Assembly (NCBI GenBank): GCA_965200535.1
Contig: CBDAUF010000002.1
Coordinates: 1,488,001 to 1,552,000, forward strand
Reading direction: 5' to 3'
Source: MPNO01 sp965200535
Lineage (GTDB): Bacteria > Pseudomonadota > Alphaproteobacteria > MPNO01
DNA: 64,000 nucleotides
Part shown: positions 1 through 7,832 of the stretch, piece after piece
Position numbering within the stretch: the stretch's first letter is position 1
How the letters are laid out: each line of letters opens with the position of its first letter
The notes under the pieces: model-generated
Told to the model about the DNA's origin: nothing
The model's database searches: none
The model's input: only the letters and a program-made list of their open reading frames with translations
Program-made: the position numbers and the translations under genes

Positions 1-332
1 GCGAGCGCGCCGGCGGACATGGGCGCGGCGGGCGCGTCCCAACGCCCGGCCGCGAGCGCCGCATCGCCCTTCAGCCGGCCCCGGTCGCCGTAGAGCGCCA
101 CGCGCACCGGCCAGCCGCGGCCGGCCAGCAGGCGGGCGATCACGAAACCGTCGCCGCCGTTGTTGCCGGGGCCGCAGAGAACGACGGTCGGCCGGCTCGT
201 CCAGCGCTCGCAGATCCGGTCGGCGGCCACCCTCCCCGCCGCCTCCATCAACTCGATCCCCGGCGTACCCCCGGCGATGGCGAGCGCATCGGCGCGCGCC
301 ATCTCGTCCACGGTCAGCAGTTCCGCCGTCAT
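1..332 (-). CDS. nnrE: NAD(P)H-hydrate epimerase domain (YjeF_N), 3' end cut by window edge
   Basis: Repairs NAD(P)HX by epimerising the damaged hydrated nucleotide so that the partner dehydratase can act on it. Only the first 110 or so residues are in the window, starting from an ATG at 332. The start is typical of YjeF_N domains (MTAELLTVDEMARADA), and the nucleotide-binding stretch CGPGNNGGDGFVIARLL lies near residues 53-69. In many bacteria this domain is fused to the ADP/ATP-dependent dehydratase NnrD. Whether it is fused here cannot be seen, because the gene runs off the left edge. It lies 34 bases downstream of the amidohydrolase gene on the same strand, so it may be cotranscribed with it. 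The family assignment is firm; the single- or two-domain state is open. Confidence 0.9.
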   Translation of the reverse strand, partial: MTAELLTVDEMARADALAIAGGTPGIELMEAAGRVAADRICERWTSRPTVVLCGPGNNGGDGFVIARLLAGRGWPVRVALYGDRGRLKGDAALAAGRWDAPAAPMSAGAL

Positions 333-366
333 CGCCCGGCGGTTCCGGACAGGCCGGTCGGCCCGG

Positions 367-1062
367 TCAGGCGGCGGTCTCGCGGGGTTCGCGCCCGGCG
401 AGATCCTGCAGCACCTCTTCGAGCGTCATCACGTCGGCGTATTTATGGTGCAGGTCGAACAGGGCGATCTTGTGGATCAGTTCCGCGCGGTCGAACACGC
501 ATTCCTCGACGACGGTCGCGTGATAGCCGTTGGAATAGGCGTCCACCGTCGATGCCCGCACGCAGCCGGAGGTGCTGTCGCCGCAGATCAGCAGGCTGTC
601 GATCCCGCGCCGGGTGAGGTGCGCGACCAGGGGCGTGCCGTAGAATGCGCTCGCCCGCTCCTTCTCGATCACGAGATCGCCGGGCCGGGGAGCGAAGGCC
701 TCGTAGATCTGGTAATCGTCGGCGGCTCCGAGCCCGGCCTGCCGGTTGGTTGCGGAGACGCTGCCCCGGCGGGCGGCCGCGGTGGTGTAGATGATCGGCA
801 GCCCGAGGGCGCGCGCCGCGGCGAACAGCTTTTTCGTCGGTTCGACCGCGTCGTGGGCGAAGATTCCGCAGGCGCTCGGATAGCGGTCGATCAGTTCGTT
901 GACCGGCTTCCGTCCGCCCCGGTAGACGAGCCGGTAGAGGTCGATCGCAAGGAGCGCAGGGGTGCGCCCGACATAGACGTCCCGCCGATACGCGGCATAG
1001 ATCTCCAGCACGTCCGGCGGGATCACATCCTTCCAGCAATGATCTTCGAAATCGCGCGTCAT
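367..1062 (-). CDS. Isochorismatase-family cysteine hydrolase, N-carbamoylsarcosine-amidase-like
   Basis: A 231-residue cysteine hydrolase of the isochorismatase-like fold, expected to cleave an amide or carbamoyl group in the cytoplasm. The catalytic triad reads as Asp41 (in LLAIDLY), Lys134 (in VIEKERASAF) and Cys167 (in STSGCVRAS). From memory, the 93- and 33-residue spacings equal those of Arthrobacter N-carbamoylsarcosine amidohydrolase (Asp51/Lys144/Cys177), so that subgroup is favoured over true isochorismatases or nicotinamidases. The ATG at 1062 overlaps the TGA of the upstream small gene (ATGA), which shows translational coupling. The substrate is not determined. Maleamate or another N-carbamoyl/amide compound is possible. 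A creatinase-fold gene lies 1.7 kb away on the other strand. Confidence 0.85.
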   Translation of the reverse strand: MTRDFEDHCWKDVIPPDVLEIYAAYRRDVYVGRTPALLAIDLYRLVYRGGRKPVNELIDRYPSACGIFAHDAVEPTKKLFAAARALGLPIIYTTAAARRGSVSATNRQAGLGAADDYQIYEAFAPRPGDLVIEKERASAFYGTPLVAHLTRRGIDSLLICGDSTSGCVRASTVDAYSNGYHATVVEECVFDRAELIHKIALFDLHHKYADVMTLEEVLQDLAGREPRETAA

Positions 1063-1379
1063 CGCTCGCCCCTTTTCTGTTTCCCGATTCCGGCGCGCCG
1101 CCCGAGCGCCGCCATGCGCCGGGCCAGCTCGTCCTCGCCGACGATGTTCTTCTCCGCCAGCATCCGGGCCATCGCGGTGATACGGAGTTCGTGATAACCG
1201 AGCTTCGCGTACGCTTCCGGCCCGAGCTCCTCGATCCTGCGGCGCTGTTCGTGCAGGCAATAGCGCGAATCGATCAGGGCGCGCAGCGCCTCGGTGAGCC
1301 GCGCCCAGTCGGGTATCTCCTTTTCCATGCGGTTGATCGGCCCCGCAATCATGCCGCCGATATCGTGATAGCCCCGCAT
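1059..1379 (-). CDS. Stand-alone nitrile hydratase beta-subunit N-terminal-like protein
   Basis: A 106-residue protein opening with MRGYHDIGGM, the signature of nitrile hydratase beta subunits. It continues with a helical segment (YHELRITAMARMLAEKNIV) like the one that precedes the SH3-like barrel in that family. The full beta subunit is about 220 residues and pairs with a metal-binding alpha subunit. Here the barrel is missing and no alpha subunit (CSLCSC-type metal site) is present in the window. In related proteins this N-terminal domain also acts as an accessory or metallochaperone module. The stop overlaps the start of the downstream cysteine hydrolase, and a good promoter lies 31 bases upstream. 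The function is unknown; a small partner or chaperone for an amide- or nitrile-processing enzyme is an inference. Confidence 0.75.
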   Translation of the reverse strand: MRGYHDIGGMIAGPINRMEKEIPDWARLTEALRALIDSRYCLHEQRRRIEELGPEAYAKLGYHELRITAMARMLAEKNIVGEDELARRMAALGRRAGIGKQKRGER

Positions 1380-1409
1380 TTTCCCCGGCCCAATTTCGCC
1401 ACGATAGAA

Positions 1410-1438
1410 AATATGCCCCAAAACGCGTCCCGTGTCAA
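1410..1438 (-). promoter_or_regulatory. Sigma-70-type promoter for the nitrile-hydratase-like/amidohydrolase operon
   Basis: On the minus strand a perfect -35 TTGACA (1438-1433) is separated by exactly 17 bases from the -10 CATATT (1415-1410). The predicted transcript start lies near 1403, about 24 bases before the ATG at 1379. The surrounding 1400-1480 patch is markedly A/T-rich compared with the rest of the window. The 235-base divergent region 1380-1614 must also hold the promoter of the plus-strand enolase-family gene, for which I found no equally good match. Confidence 0.65.
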
Positions 1439-1614
1439 GAAAAATTTGTCGAAAAGGTAAATTTCTTCTTCCTGCCCCCTCTTTGACGACGAGAGCAGGC
1501 GCGAAACCGCAATATCTGCGCCCGTCGGCTGTCTGCGCACGATGCCGGAGGCGGGCGGCCCCCTGCCTTGCGCGTGCCGCCGTTTCGCGATAGGGCAACG
1601 GCCCGGAGGTGGCT

Positions 1615-2781
1615 ATGACGACGAGGATCGCCGCTATCGACTTGGTGCGGGTCTCCCTGCCGACGCGCCGGGAGCACAAGTGGACCGGGCTGACCGAGCC
1701 CATCGGCGGATACATCCTGGTTCGCATGGAGGGCGAGAACGGGCTGGTCGGCTGGGGCGAGGCGCCGGCGCTGAAGGACTGGGGCGGCGATCACGGCCGC
1801 TATTTCGGCGAATCGCCCGGCACCACGCGGCTGGTGGTCGAAACCTATCTCGCACCCGCCGTGATCGGCCTCGATGCGGCGCAGCCGGTGCTTCTTCACC
1901 GTGCGATGGATGCGGTGATCAAGGGCTACCCGTACGCCAAGGGCGCGGTCGAGATGGCGGCCTACGACCTCGCCGGCCGCACGCTCGGGCTCCCGGTGCA
2001 TGTCCTGCTCGGCGGGCGGATGCGCGATGCGGTCCCGATCACCCATTCGATCGGATTGCTGCCGATCGACGAGGCGGTCGAGGAATGCCGGGTGGTGGTG
2101 GCGGAAGGTATCCGCACCATCAAGATCAAGGTCGGCGTCGATCCCGACCGCGATGTCGAGATCGTGCGCCGCATACGCGAGGCCGTCGGCCCGGCGACGG
2201 CGCTCTGCGTGGACGCCAACAGCGGCTACCGAACCCCCTACGAGGCGATCAAGATCATCCGCCGCATGGAGCCGGCGAACCTGATCTATGCCGAACAGCC
2301 GGTCGAGGGAATCGACCGGCTCGCCGCGGTTGCGCGCGGCATCGGCGTGCCCCTGATGGCGGACGAGAGCGCGTGGAACGCACGGGACGTGATCGAGATC
2401 GCCGAGCGCCGCGCGGCGGACATCGTGTCGATCTACGCCACCAAGCCGGGCGGGCTCTACCGGGCGATGCAGGTGGCGGCGGTGGCCCGCGCGGCGGGCC
2501 TGATATGCAATGTCAACGGCTCGGTGGAAACCGGCGTCGGCAATCTCGCCAATCTTCAACTGGCCGCCGCCGCGGAGCCGGTGGTGCTGAGCTGCGTGGT
2601 GCCGGTGTCGATGCCCGAGGAACACCGCGCGGGCAGGATCGGCGGCATCTACTACATCGACGATCTGATCGCCGCGCCGCTCGCTCCGGTCGACGGGGCG
2701 GTTCCGGTGCCGACGGGACCGGGCATGGGGGTCGATATCGACGAAGCCAAGATCGAACGCTACCGTGTGAGCGGCGACTGA
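1615..2781 (+). CDS. Mandelate racemase/muconate lactonizing enzyme family protein
   Basis: A 388-residue enolase-superfamily enzyme of the MLE/dipeptide-epimerase type, acting on a carboxylate by proton abstraction next to a Mg-stabilised enolate. The expected residues are in order: Lys170 and Lys172 in KIKVG, metal ligands Asp200 (VDANSG), Glu227 (YAEQPV) and Asp250 (MADES), and Lys277 (KPGG) on the opposite face. The ATG at 1615 is chosen because a GGAGG sits five bases before it; the in-frame GTG at 1609 falls inside that ribosome-binding site. The gene is divergent from the nitrile-hydratase-like operon and is followed after 25 bases by the creatinase-fold gene. The exact substrate (sugar acid, dipeptide or N-acyl amino acid) cannot be read from sequence alone. 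Confidence 0.85.
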   Translation: MTTRIAAIDLVRVSLPTRREHKWTGLTEPIGGYILVRMEGENGLVGWGEAPALKDWGGDHGRYFGESPGTTRLVVETYLAPAVIGLDAAQPVLLHRAMDAVIKGYPYAKGAVEMAAYDLAGRTLGLPVHVLLGGRMRDAVPITHSIGLLPIDEAVEECRVVVAEGIRTIKIKVGVDPDRDVEIVRRIREAVGPATALCVDANSGYRTPYEAIKIIRRMEPANLIYAEQPVEGIDRLAAVARGIGVPLMADESAWNARDVIEIAERRAADIVSIYATKPGGLYRAMQVAAVARAAGLICNVNGSVETGVGNLANLQLAAAAEPVVLSCVVPVSMPEEHRAGRIGGIYYIDDLIAAPLAPVDGAVPVPTGPGMGVDIDEAKIERYRVSGD

Positions 2782-2806
2782 AGCACGGAACGGTTGGGAG
2801 TCAGCG

Positions 2807-3925
2807 ATGCGCGAGGCGATCGCCGCCCGCCTGCGGCAGGAGATGGAGCGCGCGGACCTCGACGCGGTTGTCGCCGTCTCGCCCGAAAATTTCGCCTACG
2901 TCTCCGGGTTCGTCGTCCCCTCACAGCCGCTGATGCGCTGGCGCCACGCCATGGCGGTCGTCCAGCGGGACGGCGGGGCGGGTTACGTCTGCGTCGATAT
3001 GGAGGAGACCACGGTGCGCGGGATGGCGGGCGGCGTGCCGGTCCGCGCGTGGGGCGAATTTTCCGACGACGCGATGGCGGTGCTGGCGGCCGAGATGGCC
3101 GGACGCGGCCTCGCCCGCGGGCGCATCGGGATAGAGCTGGGCTACCTGCCCGCCGCGGATTTCTCCCGCTTGCAGGCGGCCCTGCCCGATGCCGCGTTCG
3201 TCCCCGTCGACGATGCGCTCGACCGTATGCGCCAGATCAAGACGCCCGACGAGATCGACCTGCTGCGCCGTCTGTCGCGGATTTCCGACCGGGCCATCGG
3301 CAATGCCTTCGCCGCCGTCTCCGCCGGCGATACCGAGATGGATCTCGCCGCGGCGCTGACCCGCTGGGTCTACGAGCAGGGCGCCGAGCAGTTCAAGCTG
3401 ATGATCGTCGCCACCGGCGAGCGCAGCGAGCTTCCCAATGTCGGGCCGACCGGGCGGGTCCTCCGGCCGGGCGATGTCTGCCGCGTCGAGATCTTCTCGA
3501 TGATCGGCGGCTACCACGCCGGCGTCTGCCGCACCGCGGTCGTGCACGAACCGCCCGAACATGCCGAGCGGATCTGGGGCAATCTGGTCACCTGCAAGCA
3601 CATGCTGCTCGACATGATTCGCCCCGGCGCCGGAGCGCGCGGAATTTACGACGCCTTCCTTGCCGAGTTCGGCAAACTCGGCCTGCCGCCCATCGCTTTC
3701 GTCGGCCACGGGATCGGCCTCAACCTGCACGAGGCTCCCTATCTCGCCGCCCACGAGGAGGCGGTTCTGAAGGCCGGGATGGTGCTCGGCTTCGAGCCGC
3801 TGGTCTACCGCACAGGCTATGGCTACGGCATGCAGCTCAAGGACATGGTCGCGGTCTCGGAGAACGGCGACGCGGAACTGCTGTCGGACGAGACCGACAA
3901 CGATCGTCTGATCGTCATCGGCTGA
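2807..3925 (+). CDS. M24 (creatinase/aminopeptidase-fold) protein lacking most metal ligands
   Basis: A 372-residue two-domain pita-bread-fold protein with an N-terminal creatinase domain (1-140) and a C-terminal M24 domain (150-370). True M24 metallopeptidases bind two metals through Asp, Asp, His, Glu and Glu. Here the matching positions read Glu228 (CRVEIF), Gly239 (YHAGVCRT), His301 (GHGIG), Glu330 (GFEP) and Lys345 (MQLKD), so three of the five are replaced while the fold signatures GHGIGLNLHE and GFEP remain. This pattern resembles creatinase, the metal-free amidinohydrolase of the family, more than a proline dipeptidase. It sits 25 bases after the enolase-family gene, and its last 11 bases overlap the convergent LLM gene. 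Creatinase activity itself is an inference. Confidence 0.8.
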   Translation: MREAIAARLRQEMERADLDAVVAVSPENFAYVSGFVVPSQPLMRWRHAMAVVQRDGGAGYVCVDMEETTVRGMAGGVPVRAWGEFSDDAMAVLAAEMAGRGLARGRIGIELGYLPAADFSRLQAALPDAAFVPVDDALDRMRQIKTPDEIDLLRRLSRISDRAIGNAFAAVSAGDTEMDLAAALTRWVYEQGAEQFKLMIVATGERSELPNVGPTGRVLRPGDVCRVEIFSMIGGYHAGVCRTAVVHEPPEHAERIWGNLVTCKHMLLDMIRPGAGARGIYDAFLAEFGKLGLPPIAFVGHGIGLNLHEAPYLAAHEEAVLKAGMVLGFEPLVYRTGYGYGMQLKDMVAVSENGDAELLSDETDNDRLIVIG

Positions 3926-4901
3926 GGTCGCGCAGGAGCCGGAGCGCGGCGTCCTCGCCGTCGCCTTCGCCGACGATCAGGAGCACGATTTCGTCGATCC
4001 CGACCGCCTCGTATTCGGCGATGCGGCGGCGGCAGTCGTCGATCGTGCCGCAGACCCCGAACGCCTTCACCGCCTCGTCCGGGATATGGCTTGCCGCTGC
4101 CGCCATGTCGCGCCGCGCGATCGCCTCCTTCACCGCGCCGCGGTCGATGGCGATGCCCGACCCGTCGACGCCGGGGGCGATGAAATCGTTGCGCATCATG
4201 AAGGCGATCTTCGGGCGCAGCCGTTCGACGGCTGCGTTGCGGTCGGAATCGACGGCGGTATAGAGATAGGCCGCGCGGCGCATCGCCGCCGGGTCGCGGC
4301 CGGCGGCCTCGGCGCCCGCCGCGGCGAGAGCCAGTGATTCGGCGGCGTACGACGCTGAAAGACCGGCCGACAGGACCACCCCGTCCGCGATCTCGCCCGC
4401 AAGCCGCAGCATCCCCGGCCCCATCGCCGCGATGTAGAGCGGAACCGGTTCCGACGGGCGGAACGCCATGCGCATACCGGCAAGGCGGAACATATCGCCG
4501 TCATAGGCCCCTGCCTCGCCCGACCAGAGCTGGCGCAGGCAGGCGATGAACTCGCGCATCGCCCGCAGCGGCCGGTGGAGGGTCGCCCCGGCTTCGGCAA
4601 GGAACATCGGGTTGCCCGACCCGAGGGCGAGGGCGGCGCGGCCCGGCGCCGCCTCGGCAATCGTCGCCATCGCCATGCCGACCGAGACCGGCGACCAGAG
4701 GTAGGGGCTGATCGCGGTCGGCACCACCGTCGCCCGCCCGGTGGCGAGTGCGAAGGCGGTGCAGGACACCAGCGACTGGCGGTATCCCAGATGTTCGGCC
4801 ATCCACAGACTGTCCGCCCCCTCCGCCTCCGCCCGGCGGGCCAGCGCCAGCGCGTCGTGGAAGGCGGCGAAGCCGTCGAAGCTCACCCCGAAAGAGGTCA
4901 T
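3915..4901 (-). CDS. LLM-class flavin/F420-dependent oxidoreductase
   Basis: A 328-residue luciferase-like monooxygenase (LLM) TIM-barrel protein. The family members that use F420 (methylene-H4MPT reductase, F420-dependent glucose-6-phosphate dehydrogenase) share the N-terminal pattern seen here (GVSFDGF, then DSLWMAEHLGY), a mid barrel segment (LALGSGNP) and the substrate-domain strand PLYIAAMGPGMLRLAGEIADG. FMN-using members look alike, so F420 use rests on context: an F420 biosynthesis operon begins 1.2 kb away on the opposite strand. The ATG at 4901 overlaps the TGA of the opine-dehydrogenase-like gene (ATGA), and the pair is plainly an operon. The 3' end overlaps the convergent creatinase-fold gene by 11 bases. 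The substrate is unknown. Confidence 0.85.
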   Translation of the reverse strand: MTSFGVSFDGFAAFHDALALARRAEAEGADSLWMAEHLGYRQSLVSCTAFALATGRATVVPTAISPYLWSPVSVGMAMATIAEAAPGRAALALGSGNPMFLAEAGATLHRPLRAMREFIACLRQLWSGEAGAYDGDMFRLAGMRMAFRPSEPVPLYIAAMGPGMLRLAGEIADGVVLSAGLSASYAAESLALAAAGAEAAGRDPAAMRRAAYLYTAVDSDRNAAVERLRPKIAFMMRNDFIAPGVDGSGIAIDRGAVKEAIARRDMAAAASHIPDEAVKAFGVCGTIDDCRRRIAEYEAVGIDEIVLLIVGEGDGEDAALRLLRDLSR

Positions 4902-6004
4902 GCCTCCCCCGTCTCCACCAAGCGGCGCAGCGCCTCCGGGTCGAGCCCGTCGACCCCCATGCGCCGGAGCGTCAGCCCCTCGGCGGCGTGATCGGTTCCC
5001 GTGGCGGCCGAGAGCAGCGCGATATGGCTGTCGATGGTCGGTGTGGCGACGCCCGCGAGCCGGCCGAGAGCGGCGATCGGGACCAGCCCGTAGCCCACAT
5101 CCTCGTGCACGTAGCGGTGGTCGAGCGACGGCGGGCTGCGGAGCGTCGCGTTCGGCGCGCTTTCCCGGCACGCGCGGGCGATCGAGCCGCTCTCCATCGC
5201 CTCGCGGGTGGTGAGCCCGGCGTTGTGGAAGATCTCGAGAAACGGCGTCGCCGGCACCCCGAGCGCCCGCGCAACCGCGAGCCGCTCCGCATCGATCGCC
5301 GCGGTCACCCGGCCGACCGCCTCCGTCATCCCCTCGCGGTAGAACAGGAAGTCGCCGTCTGTCGACTCGATCCAGCCGGTGTTGAGCAGCATCCCGGGCG
5401 GGTGGAAGACCGCGTTGATGTTGGCGAGGCCGGTCTCCAGCACGCTGGAGGCGGGCCGGATTTCGGGAAACAGCGGCGAGACTGCCTCGTGCAGACGCGC
5501 CGTGGCGGCGCCGGGCAGCGCGGCGAACATCAACGACCTGGTGTGACTGTAGATGCCGACCGCCGCCGGCGCCTCGATCCGGCTGATGAAGGTGAGCGTC
5601 ACCGTCTCGCACGTCTCGAGCGGCGCCGTGTGTCCGGCGCGGCGCATCTCGGCGCGGAAATGGAGCCCGCCGCCGGTATGGCCGGGATCGAGAAAGACCG
5701 GCGTGCCGGCCTCGAGGATTCCGGCAAGGCGTTCCGCGTAATACGCGTGGGCGACCGAGGGAACGACCAGCATCACCAGATCGGCGCCGGCCGCCGCCTC
5801 CGCAACATCGGTGGTCAGCAGGGCCGGCATCTCGCGGCCCGCGAAAATGCCGCGCACGTCGATGCCGCCGTTGGCGCGGATCGGCGCGAGGCTTTGTTCG
5901 CGGCGCGCGTGAAGCCGGACCTCGAAACCGCGCCGCGTCAGGTCGGCGGCCGCGGCGTAGCCGCCATGGCCCGCCCCCATCACCGCCACGGACCGGATCG
6001 GCAT
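4898..6004 (-). CDS. NAD/NADP octopine/nopaline dehydrogenase family protein
   Basis: A 368-residue two-domain dehydrogenase. The N-terminal Rossmann fold begins at once with VAVMGAGHGGYAAAADL (glycine motif at residues 10-14). The C-terminal octopine-DH domain carries the conserved ANINAVFHPPGMLLNTG segment with the catalytic His and a later FLFYREGMT. These enzymes reductively condense, or oxidatively cleave, an alpha-keto acid and the amino group of an amino acid. The start is the ATG at 6004, preceded by a purine-rich GGGGGAAAAGG. It is followed with a 4-base overlap by the LLM gene, and its promoter must lie in the 142-base region shared with the divergent F420 operon. The native opine or keto-acid substrate is not known. 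Confidence 0.85.
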   Translation of the reverse strand: MPIRSVAVMGAGHGGYAAAADLTRRGFEVRLHARREQSLAPIRANGGIDVRGIFAGREMPALLTTDVAEAAAGADLVMLVVPSVAHAYYAERLAGILEAGTPVFLDPGHTGGGLHFRAEMRRAGHTAPLETCETVTLTFISRIEAPAAVGIYSHTRSLMFAALPGAATARLHEAVSPLFPEIRPASSVLETGLANINAVFHPPGMLLNTGWIESTDGDFLFYREGMTEAVGRVTAAIDAERLAVARALGVPATPFLEIFHNAGLTTREAMESGSIARACRESAPNATLRSPPSLDHRYVHEDVGYGLVPIAALGRLAGVATPTIDSHIALLSAATGTDHAAEGLTLRRMGVDGLDPEALRRLVETGEA

Positions 6005-6108
6005 CGCCTTTTCCCCCGTCGGTCTGTTTGCACCCGGCGATCTTGCGGAGCGAAGCGGGGGCAGGCAAGCCGCTCCGGCGACGAAGATCGCGCGGCGGCC
6101 AGCGGCAT

Positions 6109-6136
6109 GTGGCAGCCCGCCGTCCGTTTGGCTAAT
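6109..6136 (+). promoter_or_regulatory. Candidate promoter of the F420 operon, near-leaderless
   Basis: A weak sigma-70-like pair, GTGGCA (6109-6114) and GCTAAT (6131-6136) with a 16-base spacer, would start transcription near 6143, only about four bases before the ATG at 6147. No Shine-Dalgarno-like purine run precedes that ATG, so a near-leaderless transcript is consistent. The alternative start at 6219 also lacks a clear ribosome-binding site. This is tentative. Confidence 0.3.
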
Positions 6137-6146
6137 CTCGCGCGCG

Positions 6147-7832
6147 ATGGACAACCTCGGCAGCGAACGACCGGCGGCGAGCGGCAGGAGCGAAGCCCGC
6201 GCGCTCCTCGCCGGCGCCATGACCTACGATCCCGGGCTCGCCGCGCGATACCGCCGCGAGGGCCTGTGGCGCGACGAACTGCTGACCGACTGGCTCGACC
6301 GCCGGGTGGCGGAGGGGCCGGACGACACCGCGATCGTCGGCCCGGAAGGCAGCCTGACCTTCGGCGAACTCGGCGCCATGAGCGACCGCCTCGCGGCCGG
6401 GTTCCGGCGCCTCGGCATCGGCATGGGCGATGTGGTGGGCGTCCAGCTTCTCAACGGACCCGACTATATGGCCGTGCATCTGGCGCTGGCCCGGGTCGGC
6501 GCGGTGATGACGGCGCTTCATCTGACCTTCCGCAAGGCCGAATGCCGGCGCGCGCTCGCGTTCGGCGAAGCCGTTGCGGTGGTGTGCGAGCGGGCGACCG
6601 GAGACTTTGCCATCGCCGACACCATGCTCGGCCTCAGGCGGGATGTGCCGTCGCTCGCCCATGTGATCGTCGCCGGCGGCGGGCCGGACGGGACCATCCC
6701 GCTGCAGTCGCTGCAGGACGAGCCGGCGCCGTGCGGCGAGCGCGCCGATCCGTCGGGGCCGTTTATCCTCCTTTACACCTCCGGCACCACCAGCCGGCCG
6801 AAGGCGGTGCCGCTGAGCTACAACAACCTCCTGACCAACATCCGCGGCAGCGCCGGAGTCTTCGGGATCACGGCCCGCGACCGGGTCATGGCGGCCGGGC
6901 CGTTCGGACACCTCTATTCGCTGCACAGCCCGCATCTGTCGCTGCTGACCGGCGCGGCCCAGGTGATCCTGCCCGCCTACGAGAAGGGAGCCTTCGTCGA
7001 TCTGGTCGAGACGGCGCGGCCGACGGTGCTGTTTGCCGTGCCGGCGCATATCCTCCCCTGTCTCGAGGAAGGGCTGCTCGAAAGCCGCGACTGGTCGTCG
7101 GTGCGGCTGCTCCTGATCGCCGGCGCGGCGGTTCCGGGCGACCTCGTCCGCGCGCTCGACGCCGCACTGCCCAACGGCTCCGTGCTCCAGCTCTGGGGCA
7201 TGACGGAGATGCAGGCGGGGCTCTACACCCGGCCCGGCGATCCGGTCGACTTTCCGGCGACGACCTGCGGCCGGCCGAGTCCGGGCACCGAGGTCCGCAT
7301 TGCCTCGGACAGGGGGGAGGCCCTGCCGCAGGGTGCCGAGGGCGAACTCCAGGTGCGCGGCGCCTCGGTCTTCCCCGGTTATTTCCGCGATCCCGAATCG
7401 AATGCGGAAGCGTTCACGCCCGACCGCTGGTTCCGCACCGGCGACCTTGCGGCCATCGACGGGCACGGCAACATCGTCCTCAAGGGCCGCATCAAGGACA
7501 CGGTCAACCGCGGCGGCGTGAAATACAGCACCCGCGAAGTCGAGGATCTGCTGGCCGGGCACCCCGCGGTCGAGCAGGCGGCGGTGGTCCCTGCACCCCA
7601 TCCGCGACTGGGCGAAATCGGCTGCGCATTCGCCGTCCCCCGCAACGATGCGGCGGTGACGCTGGAGACCCTCTGCGCCTATCTTCTGGACCAGGGCATC
7701 GCCAAGTACAAGCTGCCCGAACGGCTGGAGCTGCTGAGGGAAATGCCGCTCGGCCCGTCGCGCAAGGTAAACAAGGAGGCATTGAAGGCGATGGCGGACA
7801 ATGCGCCGGAAACCGGGGCGGCAGGCGGGTGA
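6147..7832 (+). CDS. Acyl-adenylating (AMP-dependent) synthetase, first gene of the F420 operon
   Basis: A 561-residue class I adenylate-forming enzyme that activates a carboxylic acid as acyl-AMP, probably then passing it to CoA or a carrier. Motifs: the P-loop TSGTTSRPK at 211-219, WGMTEMQ near 350, RTGDLAAID near 430 and the hinge GRIKDTVNRGG near 450. The opening GLWRDELLTDWL resembles aryl-acid ligases of the 2,3-dihydroxybenzoate-AMP type. Its TGA overlaps the GTG start of fbiC (GTGA at 7829-7832), so the two are translationally coupled, although no adenylating enzyme is needed in known F420 biosynthesis. The ATG at 6219 (MTYDPG) is an alternative start. Its acid substrate and its role beside F420 genes are unknown. 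Confidence 0.85.
   Translation: MDNLGSERPAASGRSEARALLAGAMTYDPGLAARYRREGLWRDELLTDWLDRRVAEGPDDTAIVGPEGSLTFGELGAMSDRLAAGFRRLGIGMGDVVGVQLLNGPDYMAVHLALARVGAVMTALHLTFRKAECRRALAFGEAVAVVCERATGDFAIADTMLGLRRDVPSLAHVIVAGGGPDGTIPLQSLQDEPAPCGERADPSGPFILLYTSGTTSRPKAVPLSYNNLLTNIRGSAGVFGITARDRVMAAGPFGHLYSLHSPHLSLLTGAAQVILPAYEKGAFVDLVETARPTVLFAVPAHILPCLEEGLLESRDWSSVRLLLIAGAAVPGDLVRALDAALPNGSVLQLWGMTEMQAGLYTRPGDPVDFPATTCGRPSPGTEVRIASDRGEALPQGAEGELQVRGASVFPGYFRDPESNAEAFTPDRWFRTGDLAAIDGHGNIVLKGRIKDTVNRGGVKYSTREVEDLLAGHPAVEQAAVVPAPHPRLGEIGCAFAVPRNDAAVTLETLCAYLLDQGIAKYKLPERLELLREMPLGPSRKVNKEALKAMADNAPETGAAGG

Noticed and set aside
4748..7828. Very long plus-strand open frame running into fbiC
   Set aside because: It is antisense to the LLM and opine-dehydrogenase genes and out of frame with the ligase. 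High GC content suppresses stop codons there. Only the part from the GTG at 7829 encodes a recognisable protein.
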